Assembly (NCBI GenBank): GCA_001464865.1
Contig: LNEG01000154.1
Location: 1-47,492 of the forward strand
DNA from: Burkholderiales bacterium Ga0074133
Lineage (GTDB): Bacteria; Pseudomonadota; Gammaproteobacteria; Burkholderiales; Burkholderiaceae_C
DNA: 47,492 nt
Direction of reading: 5' to 3'
Shown: positions 25,633-33,484 of the stretch, in pieces
Layout: every line of letters begins with the position of its first letter
Position numbering within the stretch: the first letter of the stretch is position 1
Notes under the pieces: generated by a model
The model's input: only the letters and a program-made list of their open reading frames with translations
Told to the model about the DNA's origin: nothing
Databases searched by the model: none
Made by a program: the position numbers and the translations under genes

Positions 25633-27846
25633 TCAGCGGCGGCGGGCCGATCGCACCCCCTGCACGCCTGCCACGATCGACAACACCTTGTTCAGCCGCC
25701 CCGAGTCTGCGACTTCGACGGTGAAGGTCATCCACGCGGTGCCCTTGACGGACTGCGTCTGCACGCCGATGACGTTGGTCTTCTCGCGCGCAAACACTTC
25801 CGAGATGTCGCGCAGCAGGCCCTGCCGGTCGGCCGCCTCCACGGCCACGTCCACGGGGTAGACGGCTGTCGTGGCGGCGCGCTTGGGAGCCCCCCATTCG
25901 ACGTCGATCACGCGTTCGATGCTTCGGGCAGCCATCTCGCGGAAATTGCTGCAGTCGGAGCGGTGCACGCTGACGCCCTTGCCGCGGGTGATGAAGCCGC
26001 GGATGTCATCGGGCGGCGCGGGCTTGCAGCACTTGGCCAGCTGCGTCATCAACGAGTCGATGCCCACCACCAGCACGCCGCCCTTTGGCCCGCTAGCGTT
26101 GGTGCGCGTCTTCTTGAGCAGCAGGTAGTCGTCGGGCTGCATGACGGGCTCCGGCGGGCGCAGCACCGTCTCGATGTTGCGGAGCGAAAACTCGTCCTTG
26201 CCCACCACTTCAAACAGGCCATCGGCCGACTTGAAGCCCAGTTGCACCGCCAGGTCGTCGAGCTTGATGGCGGTCTTGCCCTCGCGCTGGAGCAGCTTTT
26301 CGACCGCTTCGCGCCCCCGCGCCACTGTCTCGTGCGTGGCCTGGGCGTTGAACCAGGCGCGCACCTTGGCCTTGGCACGGTTGCTGGTGAGGTAGCCCAG
26401 CTCGGCGTTGAGCCAGTCGCGCGAGGGCCGCCCTTCCTTGACCGTGCTGATCTCCACCGTCTGGCCGTTTTGCAAAGCCGTGTTGAGCGGGACCATGGCG
26501 CCGTCCACCTTGGCGCCGCGGCACCGGTGCCCCAGGCTGGTATGCACGGAGTAGGCAAAGTCGACCGGCGTCGCCCCCTGCGGCAGCTCCACCACGGCGG
26601 CGTCGGGCGTCAGCACGTAGATGCGGTCTTCGAACAGGCCGCCGTTGGGCACGGCGCCGGAAAGATCGCGCTCCCACGCCAGCAGCTGGCGCAGCACGGC
26701 AATCTTGGCGTCGTATTCACCCGTGGCGGACACGCCCGCATAGCCCTTGCTGCCGGCCTCCTTGTAGGCCCAGTGCGCTGCCACGCCGTGTTCGGCATGC
26801 TCGTGCATGGCCTGTGTGCGGATCTGGATCTCGATGGCCTTGCCCTGGTCGTCGCGCACGATGGTGTGCAGCGACTGGTATCCGTTGGGCTTGGGTTTGG
26901 CGATGTAGTCGTCAAACTCCTCAACGATGGGCTGGAACTGCTCGTGCACCCAGCTCAGGGCGGCGTAGCAGTCCTTCACCGAAGGTACGACCACGCGCAG
27001 CGCGCGGATGTCAAACACCTGGTCGAAATTGAGCGACTTGCCACGCATCTTTTTCACGATGCTGTAGATGTGCTTGGGCCGGCCCTGCACGGTGGCACTG
27101 ATGCTGCGCCCGCGCAGTTCGCTCTCCAGCCGCCCGCGCAGCTGCTCCATGTAGACCTCGCGCTCACCGCGCTTTTCGTCCAGCAGGCGGGCCACCTCCT
27201 TGTAGGTGTCGGGCTCCAGGAAGCGGAACGACAGGTCTTCCAGCTCCCACTTCATCTGCCAGATGCCCAGGCGGTTGGCCAGCGGCGCAAACACCTGCAG
27301 TGACTCGCGCGCCAGGTGGGGCGACACCGGGCGCTTGCTGGCCGCATGAAAGCGCAGGGTCTGCAGGCGGGACGCCAGCCGCAGCATCACCACGCGCAGG
27401 TCGCGCGAGAACGCCAGCAGCATCTTGCGCACGTTTTCGGTCTGCAACGCGGCATCGTCCACCTGCTGGGCACCGCGCGCCTGGCGCTGCACGCGCATCA
27501 GCTTGGTCGTCTCGACCGCCAGCGCGGCAAAGTTTTCACCAAAGGCCTTGGCGATGACTTCTTCGGGCTTGTTCAGGTGCACGCAGGCATGCACCAGGTA
27601 GCTGGCCGCCTGCATGGCTTCAGACCCGCCGATGCCCCGCAGGATGGCGGCCACCGCATCGGCATGCGCCAGCGTGTTCTCGCCCGAATCCAGCATCTCG
27701 CCCACCAGCAGCGGCTCGGCAAAGGCACGTGCACGCGCCAGGGCATTGACCTGCTCGGGCAGGGACTGCGACGTGGCCGCGATGAGTTGCGGAACCGCGT
27801 CGCCAGCGGCCAAAAGCGTTGCCTGTGCGGGAGGATTCGTCTTCAT
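25633..27846 (-). CDS. relA: GTP pyrophosphokinase RelA ((p)ppGpp synthetase I)
   Basis: A 737-residue stringent-response enzyme. The N-terminal hydrolase-like domain lacks the HD catalytic pair: where bifunctional SpoT has LLHDVIED this has YLVHACVHLNKP, so hydrolysis should be lost. The synthetase domain follows (RPKHIYSIVKKMRGKSLNFDQVFDIRALRV, then AKPKPNGYQSLHTIV). Next a TGS domain (IYVLTPDAAVVELPQGATPVDFAYSVH), a helical/zinc-finger region with CCKPAPPDDIRG, and a C-terminal ACT domain (VDVAVEAADRQGLLRDISEVF). These make it ribosome-dependent RelA rather than SpoT. Its ATG overlaps the stop of the upstream hydrolase gene (ATGA), so translation is probably coupled. Confidence 0.95.
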   Translation of the reverse strand: MKTNPPAQATLLAAGDAVPQLIAATSQSLPEQVNALARARAFAEPLLVGEMLDSGENTLAHADAVAAILRGIGGSEAMQAASYLVHACVHLNKPEEVIAKAFGENFAALAVETTKLMRVQRQARGAQQVDDAALQTENVRKMLLAFSRDLRVVMLRLASRLQTLRFHAASKRPVSPHLARESLQVFAPLANRLGIWQMKWELEDLSFRFLEPDTYKEVARLLDEKRGEREVYMEQLRGRLESELRGRSISATVQGRPKHIYSIVKKMRGKSLNFDQVFDIRALRVVVPSVKDCYAALSWVHEQFQPIVEEFDDYIAKPKPNGYQSLHTIVRDDQGKAIEIQIRTQAMHEHAEHGVAAHWAYKEAGSKGYAGVSATGEYDAKIAVLRQLLAWERDLSGAVPNGGLFEDRIYVLTPDAAVVELPQGATPVDFAYSVHTSLGHRCRGAKVDGAMVPLNTALQNGQTVEISTVKEGRPSRDWLNAELGYLTSNRAKAKVRAWFNAQATHETVARGREAVEKLLQREGKTAIKLDDLAVQLGFKSADGLFEVVGKDEFSLRNIETVLRPPEPVMQPDDYLLLKKTRTNASGPKGGVLVVGIDSLMTQLAKCCKPAPPDDIRGFITRGKGVSVHRSDCSNFREMAARSIERVIDVEWGAPKRAATTAVYPVDVAVEAADRQGLLRDISEVFAREKTNVIGVQTQSVKGTAWMTFTVEVADSGRLNKVLSIVAGVQGVRSARRR

Positions 27847-28805
27847 GCGGCAGCAACACCTTCCTCGGCCAGCAGAAAACCAGCCACCGCCTGTACCTGG
27901 TCATCGGCCACCAGCGTGGGGGCGTGACCCACACCTTCAAACTCGACCAGCGTGGCATTCGGCCCGCGGGCTGACATGGCCTGTGCGGTCTGTCGCGAAA
28001 GCAGATCGGACTGCGCGCCGCGCAGCAGCAGCGTGCGCGCGGCGATATGGTCATACAGCTGCCACAGCGTGGCCTCGCCGGCCGCGGCAGCGTCCTGCGT
28101 GAGCCCCCGGAAAGGAACTGCGATGGCAGGGTCGTAATGCAGACTGAACCCGCCGCCCGCTGGCAGCTCGCGCACCATGGCGCGCGACAGTTCCAGCCAC
28201 TGCTGCGGCGTGTGCGGACCAAAGCTGGTGGAGATGGCCCACATGGCATCTGCCGCCTGCTGCAGCGATGCAAACTGCACCGGCTGGCCCAGGTACAGGC
28301 CAATGCGCTGCAACGCCTCCCACTGGATGACCGGGCCCACATCGTTGAGCACCAGGCGGCGTACCGGCACGGGCAATGGAAGACCCGCCTGCCCGGCCAC
28401 CGCCATGCCAATCAGCCCGCCCATGCTGGTGCCCACCCAGTCAAGGGTCTGCAAGGGCGTGGCGTGGTGCAACTGCGCCAGCAACGCGAGCATGTCAGCC
28501 GCATATTGCGGAATCTGATAGCCCATGGGGTCGGCGAGCCAGTCGCTCTGGCCCCTGCCCACCACATCGGGGCAGATCACCCGCACGCGTGTGCTCAGCG
28601 CCCGCGCCAGGGTATCGAAATCTCGCCCCTGGCGTGACAGGCCATGCACGCAGACCACCACATGCGGGTGGGCCGGGTTGCCGGTGGCGTTCCACTCCCA
28701 GTAGGCCATGCGGTGCAGGCCCTCAGGTGCAGGCGCACCACCCGGTGACACGGGCGCGGCGGCGTTACCGGGGCACAGTACGTAGTTCAGCGTAGGTTCA
28801 TTCAT
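27843..28805 (-). CDS. Alpha/beta-fold hydrolase
   Basis: A 320-residue alpha/beta hydrolase. Visible: VVVCVHGLSRQGRDFDTLARAL (HG oxyanion strand), VICPDVVGRGQSDWL, nucleophile elbow GTSMGG, acid near LLLRGAQSDLLS, and the terminal histidine in FEGVGHAPTL. The triad is complete, so it should be an active esterase, lactonase or similar; the substrate is not predictable. It overlaps relA by 4 nt, a pairing seen in other Burkholderiales as far as I recall, which hints at co-expression but not at a role in (p)ppGpp metabolism. Confidence 0.85.
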   Translation of the reverse strand: MNEPTLNYVLCPGNAAAPVSPGGAPAPEGLHRMAYWEWNATGNPAHPHVVVCVHGLSRQGRDFDTLARALSTRVRVICPDVVGRGQSDWLADPMGYQIPQYAADMLALLAQLHHATPLQTLDWVGTSMGGLIGMAVAGQAGLPLPVPVRRLVLNDVGPVIQWEALQRIGLYLGQPVQFASLQQAADAMWAISTSFGPHTPQQWLELSRAMVRELPAGGGFSLHYDPAIAVPFRGLTQDAAAAGEATLWQLYDHIAARTLLLRGAQSDLLSRQTAQAMSARGPNATLVEFEGVGHAPTLVADDQVQAVAGFLLAEEGVAAA

Positions 28806-29032
28806 GGGGGCGAGATCCGGGAGCAGCGCTTGATAATGCGGTGGAAGGTCTGCAGGCCGGGCAGTTCGTGCAACGGGGCAATGGCAGCTGACGGCAACGG
28901 CCGCAACCCTGGTGTGGCCCGGCTGAGTTGGCCGCGCCGAGTGGCTGCACGGGCTTTGTCGAGAAGCCGCCGAGCGTGTGTTTGAGCCGACCTTCCTCTG
29001 CGACGCATCCTAATTCATTCGGAGAAACTCTC

Positions 29033-29815
29033 ATGCTGAAAGGCAAAACTGCCCTCGTCACCGGATCCACCAGCGGCATTGGCCTCGGGATCGCGAAATC
29101 ACTCGCAAGCCAGGGGGCCAACGTCATCCTCAACGGCTTTGGCGATGTCGACGCCCCACGAGCCGAGGTTCTGGCCGCCGGTCAGGCCGCGGGCGCCCAG
29201 GTGGCCTACCACGGGGCCGACATGAGCCGCGCAGCGGACATCGAGGACATGATGAAGTACAGCGCGGCGCAGTTTGGCCGCGTGGACATCCTGGTGAACA
29301 ACGCTGGCATCCAGCATGTGGCCATGGTCGAGGATTTCCCGGTGGACCGCTGGGACGCCGTGATCGCCATCAACCTCACCAGCGCGTTCCACACCTCGCG
29401 CCTGGCCCTGCCCGCCATGAAGGCCGCCAACTGGGGCCGCATCATCAACGTCGCATCGGTCCACGGCCTGGTGGGCTCGGCACAAAAATCGGCTTATGTG
29501 GCTGCAAAGCACGGGCTCGTCGGGCTGACCAAGGTGACGGCGCTGGAAACCGCCACCACGGGCGTCACCTGCAACGCTATCTGCCCAGGCTGGGTGCTCA
29601 CGCCGCTGGTGCAAAAACAGGTGGATGCCAAGGCGGCCGATCTGGGCCTGTCGAACGAAGATGCCAAGAAGCTGCTGCTGGGCGAAAAAGAACCGTCGAT
29701 GCAGTTCACCACACCCGCCGAGCTGGGCGAGCTGGCCGTGTTTTTCTGCTCGGCTGCCGGCAACAACGTCCGCGGCGTGGCCTGGAACATGGACGGGGGC
29801 TGGGCGGCGCAGTAA
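29033..29815 (+). CDS. bdhA: 3-hydroxybutyrate dehydrogenase (short-chain dehydrogenase)
   Basis: A 260-residue classical SDR converting D-3-hydroxybutyrate and acetoacetate with NAD, used when PHB is mobilised. GKTALVTGSTSGIGLGIAKSLA carries the TGxxxGxG NAD loop, NNAG follows at VDILVNNAGIQHVA, the catalytic serine is in NVASVHGLVGS and YVAAK holds the Tyr/Lys pair. QKQVDAKAADLGLSNEDAKKLLLGEKEPSMQF is the lid region typical of D-3-hydroxybutyrate dehydrogenases, and the C-terminus WNMDGGWAAQ is characteristic. ATG 29033 has GGAG 8 nt upstream. The last codons lie in the first unit of a 31-bp tandem repeat. Confidence 0.93.
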   Translation: MLKGKTALVTGSTSGIGLGIAKSLASQGANVILNGFGDVDAPRAEVLAAGQAAGAQVAYHGADMSRAADIEDMMKYSAAQFGRVDILVNNAGIQHVAMVEDFPVDRWDAVIAINLTSAFHTSRLALPAMKAANWGRIINVASVHGLVGSAQKSAYVAAKHGLVGLTKVTALETATTGVTCNAICPGWVLTPLVQKQVDAKAADLGLSNEDAKKLLLGEKEPSMQFTTPAELGELAVFFCSAAGNNVRGVAWNMDGGWAAQ

Positions 29816-29904
29816 GCCCAGTGCGCGCGGCCAGGCGGCGCAGTAAGCCCAGTGCGCGCGGCCAGGCGGCGCAGTAAGCCCAGTGCGCGCGGCCAGGCGG
29901 CGCA
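29803..29904. repeat. 31-bp tandem repeat across the bdhA stop codon, three full copies and a 9-bp remnant
   Basis: Unit starting GGCGGCGCAGTAAGCCCAGT (31 bp) at 29803-29833, 29834-29864 and 29865-29895, identical, then GGCGGCGCA at 29896-29904. The first unit contains the last codons and TAA of bdhA. The last copy plus remnant pairs CAGTGCGC with GCGCACTG as an 8-bp hairpin, possibly a terminator stem. Confidence 0.9.
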
Positions 29905-30015
29905 CTGCGGGGTAGCGCCCCGGCTTCAGGGCACCGCGCGAGCGTTCCGGGCCGCCCGGGGCCAGCGCAGGCCTGTTCAAGTGACTTGCCGCGACCTAAC
30001 CGCGGGCCATGGCTT

Positions 30016-30046
30016 TTGCTACTTATTAAATAGCAACAGGGGCAAT
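30016..30046. repeat. GCTA..TAGC palindrome plus 17-bp dispersed repeat, copy 2
   Basis: TTGCTA-CTTATTAAA-TAGCAA, then CAGGGGCAAT. The stretch ATAGCAACAGGGGCAAT (30030-30046) is identical to 14996-15012. Confidence 0.65.
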
Positions 30047-30119
30047 CAATACCTGGACTGCAGGCCTTTTTGACTAAAAATCGGGGCCCACGCGCCCCTA
30101 GCGGGCACCCGTGCACCGC

Positions 30120-30836
30120 TCAGCGCATCTGCACCGAGCCGGACACATTCACGACCACCTGGGCCTTGCCCGCCTCCACCGGCATGGGTGCATCGGCGGC
30201 CATGGAACCCATCTTGGCCTCGGCCGCCATCATCCGCGGACGCGGGCCGGGGTTGATCTCGTTGCTGTTGACGGCCACCTCGCGCAGGCTGTAGCCGCTG
30301 AAGCCAAAGCCCTTGGCCAGCTCGGCGGCACGCGCCTTGAACTGTTCGATGGCCTGGGTCTGCGCTTCGCCCTCGACCTTGGCGCGGGCCTCGCGCGAGA
30401 GGCCGAAGGACACCTGGCTGATGGCCATGGACTGGATCTTGGCGGCCGTGGTGGTGATGCGCGAAAAGTCCCGCCCTTCCAGCACCAGCTCAGCCCGGCC
30501 CTGCCAGCCGTTGATCTTGCCGTCCTTGCCGTAGCGCGGGTACAGGCCAAACGGGCCCGTGCGCACGTCCAACTGGCCTGGCTGGGCATTCCGCTTGGCT
30601 TCGGCCAGCGCGGCGTCGAGCGCCTGGCGCAACTGGCTTTGCACGCCCGCGGCATCAGAGCCTTCCTTGCTGGTGCCCAGGTTCAGCACCAGCAGATCCT
30701 GCTGGACCTCTACCGTGCCGGTGGCCGACAGCTGCACGACATTGCGCACCTCGGCAGCTGGATGACTCTGGGCGAATACCGCGCCAGCGCAAGCCAGCAT
30801 TGCACTTGCAGCCATGAATTTCGAGTAACTTTTCAT
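30120..30836 (-). CDS. SIMPL-domain (DUF541) periplasmic protein
   Basis: A 238-residue exported protein. Signal peptide MKSYSKFMAASAMLACAGAVFA, cleaved before QSHPAAEV. The mature part begins VVQLSATGTVEVQQDLLVLNLGTSKEG and continues with VRTGPFGLYPRYGKDGKINGWQG and FGLSREARAKVEGEAQTQAIEQFKARAAELAKGFGFSGYSLREV, the pattern of the SIMPL/DUF541 family, whose members are linked to oxidative-stress protection or membrane-associated signalling. Function here is not established. ATG 30836 is preferred because it starts the signal peptide; GGAG is upstream. It is the last host gene on the left of the prophage. Confidence 0.85.
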   Translation of the reverse strand: MKSYSKFMAASAMLACAGAVFAQSHPAAEVRNVVQLSATGTVEVQQDLLVLNLGTSKEGSDAAGVQSQLRQALDAALAEAKRNAQPGQLDVRTGPFGLYPRYGKDGKINGWQGRAELVLEGRDFSRITTTAAKIQSMAISQVSFGLSREARAKVEGEAQTQAIEQFKARAAELAKGFGFSGYSLREVAVNSNEINPGPRPRMMAAEAKMGSMAADAPMPVEAGKAQVVVNVSGSVQMR

Positions 30837-30949
30837 CGCGGGAGATCTCCTCAACACATTCGAACCAGCCCCATGGCCGGCCCACTGACGCACCTTAACC
30901 GCAGTGCAACACGCCCGCCAAAAAGCCGGTGCCTGCATCCTGCACGATG

Positions 30950-30971
30950 GGGCAAAACTTGTTACTACTGG
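30950..30971. other. Candidate left attachment-site half (tentative)
   Basis: GGGCAAAACTTGTTACTACTGG matches the right-end sequence at 38677-38698 at 16 of 22 positions, first seven identical. Imperfect similarity is usual for serine-recombinase products, but chance is not excluded. Confidence 0.25.
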
Positions 30972-30984
30972 CGACGGCCACGGC

Positions 30985-31017
30985 AAAAAAAGCCCGGAAA
31001 ATCCGGGCCTTTTTTTT
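30985..31017. terminator. Bidirectional rho-independent terminator at the left end of the prophage
   Basis: GCCCGGA-AAA-TCCGGGC stem (30992-31008) flanked by seven A on the left and a T-tract on the right, so it works on both strands. It lies 33 bp beyond the recombinase stop and probably ends that transcript. Confidence 0.85.
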
Positions 31018-31049
31018 GGCCGCAAGGGCTTCGCCCTTGACCCAACAGC

Positions 31050-31652
31050 CTAGCGAGACGACGCCTCAAACACCAACCGCTCTTTATAAACCCGCCGAGG
31101 AAGCCCCTCTGCATCCTGGCGCGAACGCCTGACAGTTGCTGGACTGACCCCCAAGCGGCGAGCAATTTCCGACTGACAAAGACCGGCTTCCAACATCGCG
31201 AAAATTTCAGCGTGTCGCTCAGGCTGCAGAAGCCTTGGCCGACCAAAACGAACACCGGCACGCATAGCGGCGACCTGCCCAGCAAAAACACGCTCCCGGA
31301 TCAAAGACCGCTCAAGCTGAGCGAAAGCGCCGAGGTTGTGAAACAGGTATTCACCAACGGGCGTAGAAGTATCGATTGGCTCAGAAAGCGACCGGAGAGC
31401 CACCCCCTTCTTTGAAAGCTCGTCGGCAAATCCGAGCAGGTCCCGGAGCGAACGCGCGATGCGGTCCATCTTCCAAAAAACCAAGACGTCACCAGCCGAC
31501 AAAGCATCAAAACAGGCGCGCAATACAGGCCGGTCGCCGACCGCGCTAGCCTTCTCCTCAAACACACGCGAAACACCCGCGCGCGATAGCGCATCGAGCT
31601 GCAGCCGCGTCTCTTGCTCACGCGTTGACACACGCGCATAACCAATCAACAT
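31050..31652 (-). CDS. Serine recombinase of the resolvase/invertase family, probable phage integrase
   Basis: A 200-residue small serine recombinase. The catalytic serine is S9 in MLIGYARVSTREQ. The domain continues with RAGVSRVFEEKASA, RPVLRACFDALSAGDVLVFWKMDRIARSLRDLL (the conserved DR and R residues) and the dimer helix YLFHNLGAFAQLERSLIRERV; a C-terminal helix-turn-helix (CQSEIARRLGVSPATVRRSRQ) binds the site. The size fits resolvases/invertases rather than large serine integrases. As the only recombinase in the prophage it is the best candidate for integration and excision. ATG 31652 has AAGGAG 6 nt upstream; the longer open frame is not family-like. A CGTTCCCGG box sits 23-35 nt upstream. 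Confidence 0.9.
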   Translation of the reverse strand: MLIGYARVSTREQETRLQLDALSRAGVSRVFEEKASAVGDRPVLRACFDALSAGDVLVFWKMDRIARSLRDLLGFADELSKKGVALRSLSEPIDTSTPVGEYLFHNLGAFAQLERSLIRERVFAGQVAAMRAGVRFGRPRLLQPERHAEIFAMLEAGLCQSEIARRLGVSPATVRRSRQDAEGLPRRVYKERLVFEASSR

Positions 31653-31674
31653 CCAGTCTCCTTGTGATTGATGG

Positions 31675-31687
31675 ACCGGGAACGATA
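31675..31687 (-). promoter_or_regulatory. CGTTCCCGG-type box upstream of the recombinase
   Basis: Plus-strand ACCGGGAACGATA, i.e. TATCGTTCCCGGT in the recombinase direction, 23-35 nt before its ATG. It matches the arm of the operator-like palindrome upstream of the RHH gene (38336-38348) at 12 of 13 bases. Confidence 0.45.
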
Positions 31688-31777
31688 CGCGCGTTTGAAC
31701 GGACAATGAGCAGATAGCATGAAGGCCAAAAGAGCCAACAGCGAACCGCAAACCGAAACCACAAGCAGAGGGCAAAA

Positions 31778-32041
31778 ATGAAACCCACAAGCATCAACCT
31801 GCAGCAAATGGAAGCAGACTTGACGAGACAAGCAATCTTCGAAGGCTCGATTGCCGTGATCGTGCTTATCGCCCTTTTCTGGGCCACTTACTGGGTGATA
31901 AAGGCAGGAGTTCGTGACGGCATCAAAGAGGCCCAACCATGGCACACCGGAGCACACAGAGCGATGCCACCTACGCCACCGGGATACAAATGGGAAATGG
32001 TGCAAGAGCGCGCGCATACGGTAGACATGCGGGCCGACTGA
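31778..32041 (+). CDS. Small membrane protein of the prophage, on the opposite strand
   Basis: An 87-residue protein: short N-terminal helix MKPTSINLQQMEADLTRQAIFEG, one membrane helix SIAVIVLIALFWATYWVIKAG, and a soluble C-terminus with PPTPPGYKWEMVQER. GAGGG lies 6 nt upstream of the ATG. It is divergent from the recombinase and convergent with zot, whose stop is 4 bp beyond its own. Not part of the canonical inovirus set and I do not recognise its family. A single-span inner-membrane protein expressed from its own promoter could serve the lysogen (for example superinfection exclusion), but that is speculation. Confidence 0.6.
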   Translation: MKPTSINLQQMEADLTRQAIFEGSIAVIVLIALFWATYWVIKAGVRDGIKEAQPWHTGAHRAMPPTPPGYKWEMVQERAHTVDMRAD

Positions 32042-32045
32042 AAAG

Positions 32046-33185
32046 CTATTGAGTAAGGGTTGAGCGCACTTGTGCATTGCGCGCAGCCAGTGCTTGCAGG
32101 TAGCCGTTTTGCGGCGGCTCTGGCTTCTGGGCCGGCATGGGCATGGGTACGGTGCGTTGCGGCTCCTGCTGGGCCATATGTTGCGGCTGCTGGCGCTGTT
32201 GCGGCTGCTGGCGGTCGTTGTCCTGGCGCTTCCAGTCCATGAAGAACCCCTGCGTGACGATCTGCACGCACACGTCGAAGGACACGCGCAGTAGCGTTGC
32301 CTGCTGGGTGTAGCACTTGCAGGTGTCGCCCATCTTCACGCAGGCTGCAGGGTATGGCGCTTCGGTGGGCTTGGTCACGTCGTCGTACAGCGGCGCGGAC
32401 TGGGGAAAGTCGGGCAGCCGCGGCACGCGAGCTTGCACGTATTCACCGACCGTGGCCGGTGCTGACGTGCGGAGTTGTCCAGGTGGAAGCTGGCCTGTCG
32501 GTGCGGCCTGCTCGGGCTGGGCCTGCTTGGCCTGCTTGGTCGTGTTGTCGTACAGGCCAGTGACCGCGAAATACATCATGGCCGGGACAGCGACGGCGGC
32601 AGCGGCGACGAAGTACACAGCGCGAGGAACGCGCTTTTTGCCGGTGTGCAAGCTGGCGGACTTGTACCAGCCGTACACCTCTTTCGGGTAGCCAACCATG
32701 CTGACTTCGGCGCGGCTGCTGGCTGCTGGTTCCTCGCATTTCATGTCGGGCGCGGAGAAGCGCAAGACGCTAACCATATCGGCGCCGAACGTGCGTTTGA
32801 GATGCCGGTGGTAGCTGGGCTTGTCAATCAAGCGGCGCACGAACACGTCGATCAGCGACGGGTGCGGGCAGATCATCCAGAAGTCAAAGCCGCGGCGGCG
32901 GCGGTGCTGCGCGATGGCCTGCACGTAGTCGGGAACATCGGAGCCAGAGCGCCTCAGCGGGAATTCGTTTTGGCATTCGTCCATGATGCAGATGGACCCA
33001 TCGGGCAAGTCTTGCCACTTCTTGGGGTCGAATTTCTGCCAGCCGAATTCGAGTGCTTTGGCTTCGTCCATTTCGAAGCCATGGTAGTAAACCGGGCGAT
33101 TTTCCTTGATCTGCTGGGCGCGCACATCGCGAAGCGTGATGAGCGTTTTACCTGCGCCGTTCGCGCCGGTGGTCAGGTAGATCAT
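32046..33185 (-). CDS. zot: Zonula occludens toxin (Zot) family protein, phage assembly ATPase (pI-like)
   Basis: A 379-residue inner-membrane ATPase driving filamentous-phage assembly and export. Visible: Walker A GANGAGKT at residues 7-14, Walker B ICIMDE at 65-70, followed by CQNEFPLRRSGSDVPDYVQAIAQHRRRRGFDFWMICPHPSLI, the Zot domain pattern. One membrane helix (about 190-211, [18 protein letters not shown]) precedes a periplasmic tail with four cysteines and a Gln/Pro-rich end. The tail should meet an outer-membrane secretin supplied by the host. The name comes from the CTXphi protein; no toxin activity should be inferred. ATG 33185 overlaps the stop of the DUF2523 gene (ATGA). Confidence 0.92.
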   Translation of the reverse strand: MIYLTTGANGAGKTLITLRDVRAQQIKENRPVYYHGFEMDEAKALEFGWQKFDPKKWQDLPDGSICIMDECQNEFPLRRSGSDVPDYVQAIAQHRRRRGFDFWMICPHPSLIDVFVRRLIDKPSYHRHLKRTFGADMVSVLRFSAPDMKCEEPAASSRAEVSMVGYPKEVYGWYKSASLHTGKKRVPRAVYFVAAAAVAVPAMMYFAVTGLYDNTTKQAKQAQPEQAAPTGQLPPGQLRTSAPATVGEYVQARVPRLPDFPQSAPLYDDVTKPTEAPYPAACVKMGDTCKCYTQQATLLRVSFDVCVQIVTQGFFMDWKRQDNDRQQPQQRQQPQHMAQQEPQRTVPMPMPAQKPEPPQNGYLQALAARNAQVRSTLTQ

Positions 33186-33481
33186 TTCAGCACCCACTTC
33201 TTGAACGTGTCACCGGAAAGGCCGCTGATGATGGCCCGGGCGGCAATGGCGCTGGTGATGATGCTGATGCACACGCCGACTTTCATGTAGGCGATGAGGC
33301 CCGCGACTTCACCGGGAAGGCCACCGATTGCGGCGATGGCGCCCGACTTCAACCAGTCGAGCGAACTGGACATGCCGGTGTAGGTGACGACAGAGATGCC
33401 CAAGGCGATCAAGACGCGGCCGGCGAGAGTGCCCACCAGATTGATGAGCATGCCGCCGATGGCAGCGATGAATACAGGCAT
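33182..33481 (-). CDS. DUF2523 family minor coat protein (pVI-like)
   Basis: A 99-residue very hydrophobic protein with about three membrane segments: FIAAIGGMLINLVGTLAGRVLIALGISVVTY, GAIAAIGGLPGEVAGLIAYMKVGVCISIITSAIAARAII, and a basic end FKKWVLK. Position between the adsorption protein and Zot, size and hydrophobicity all fit gene VI of filamentous phages (virion cap protein that waits in the inner membrane), and the sequence style fits DUF2523. Its stop codon overlaps the zot start; 3 bp separate it from the adsorption-protein stop, so the three genes are one transcript. Confidence 0.8.
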   Translation of the reverse strand: MPVFIAAIGGMLINLVGTLAGRVLIALGISVVTYTGMSSSLDWLKSGAIAAIGGLPGEVAGLIAYMKVGVCISIITSAIAARAIISGLSGDTFKKWVLK

Positions 33482-33484
33482 GGT

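Noticed and set aside
25633-27846. Bifunctional SpoT
   Set aside because: The HD hydrolase motif is replaced by YLVHACVHLNKP, so the gene is RelA-type.
29803-29904. Possible CRISPR array
   Set aside because: The 31-bp units are directly adjacent with no spacers and include the end of bdhA; a tandem repeat.
30940-31060. XerCD dif-type attachment site
   Set aside because: No dif-like 28-bp sequence is visible at either prophage end and the element encodes its own serine recombinase.
32046-33185. Zot as a toxin
   Set aside because: The protein has the assembly-ATPase layout; the name alone does not support toxicity.
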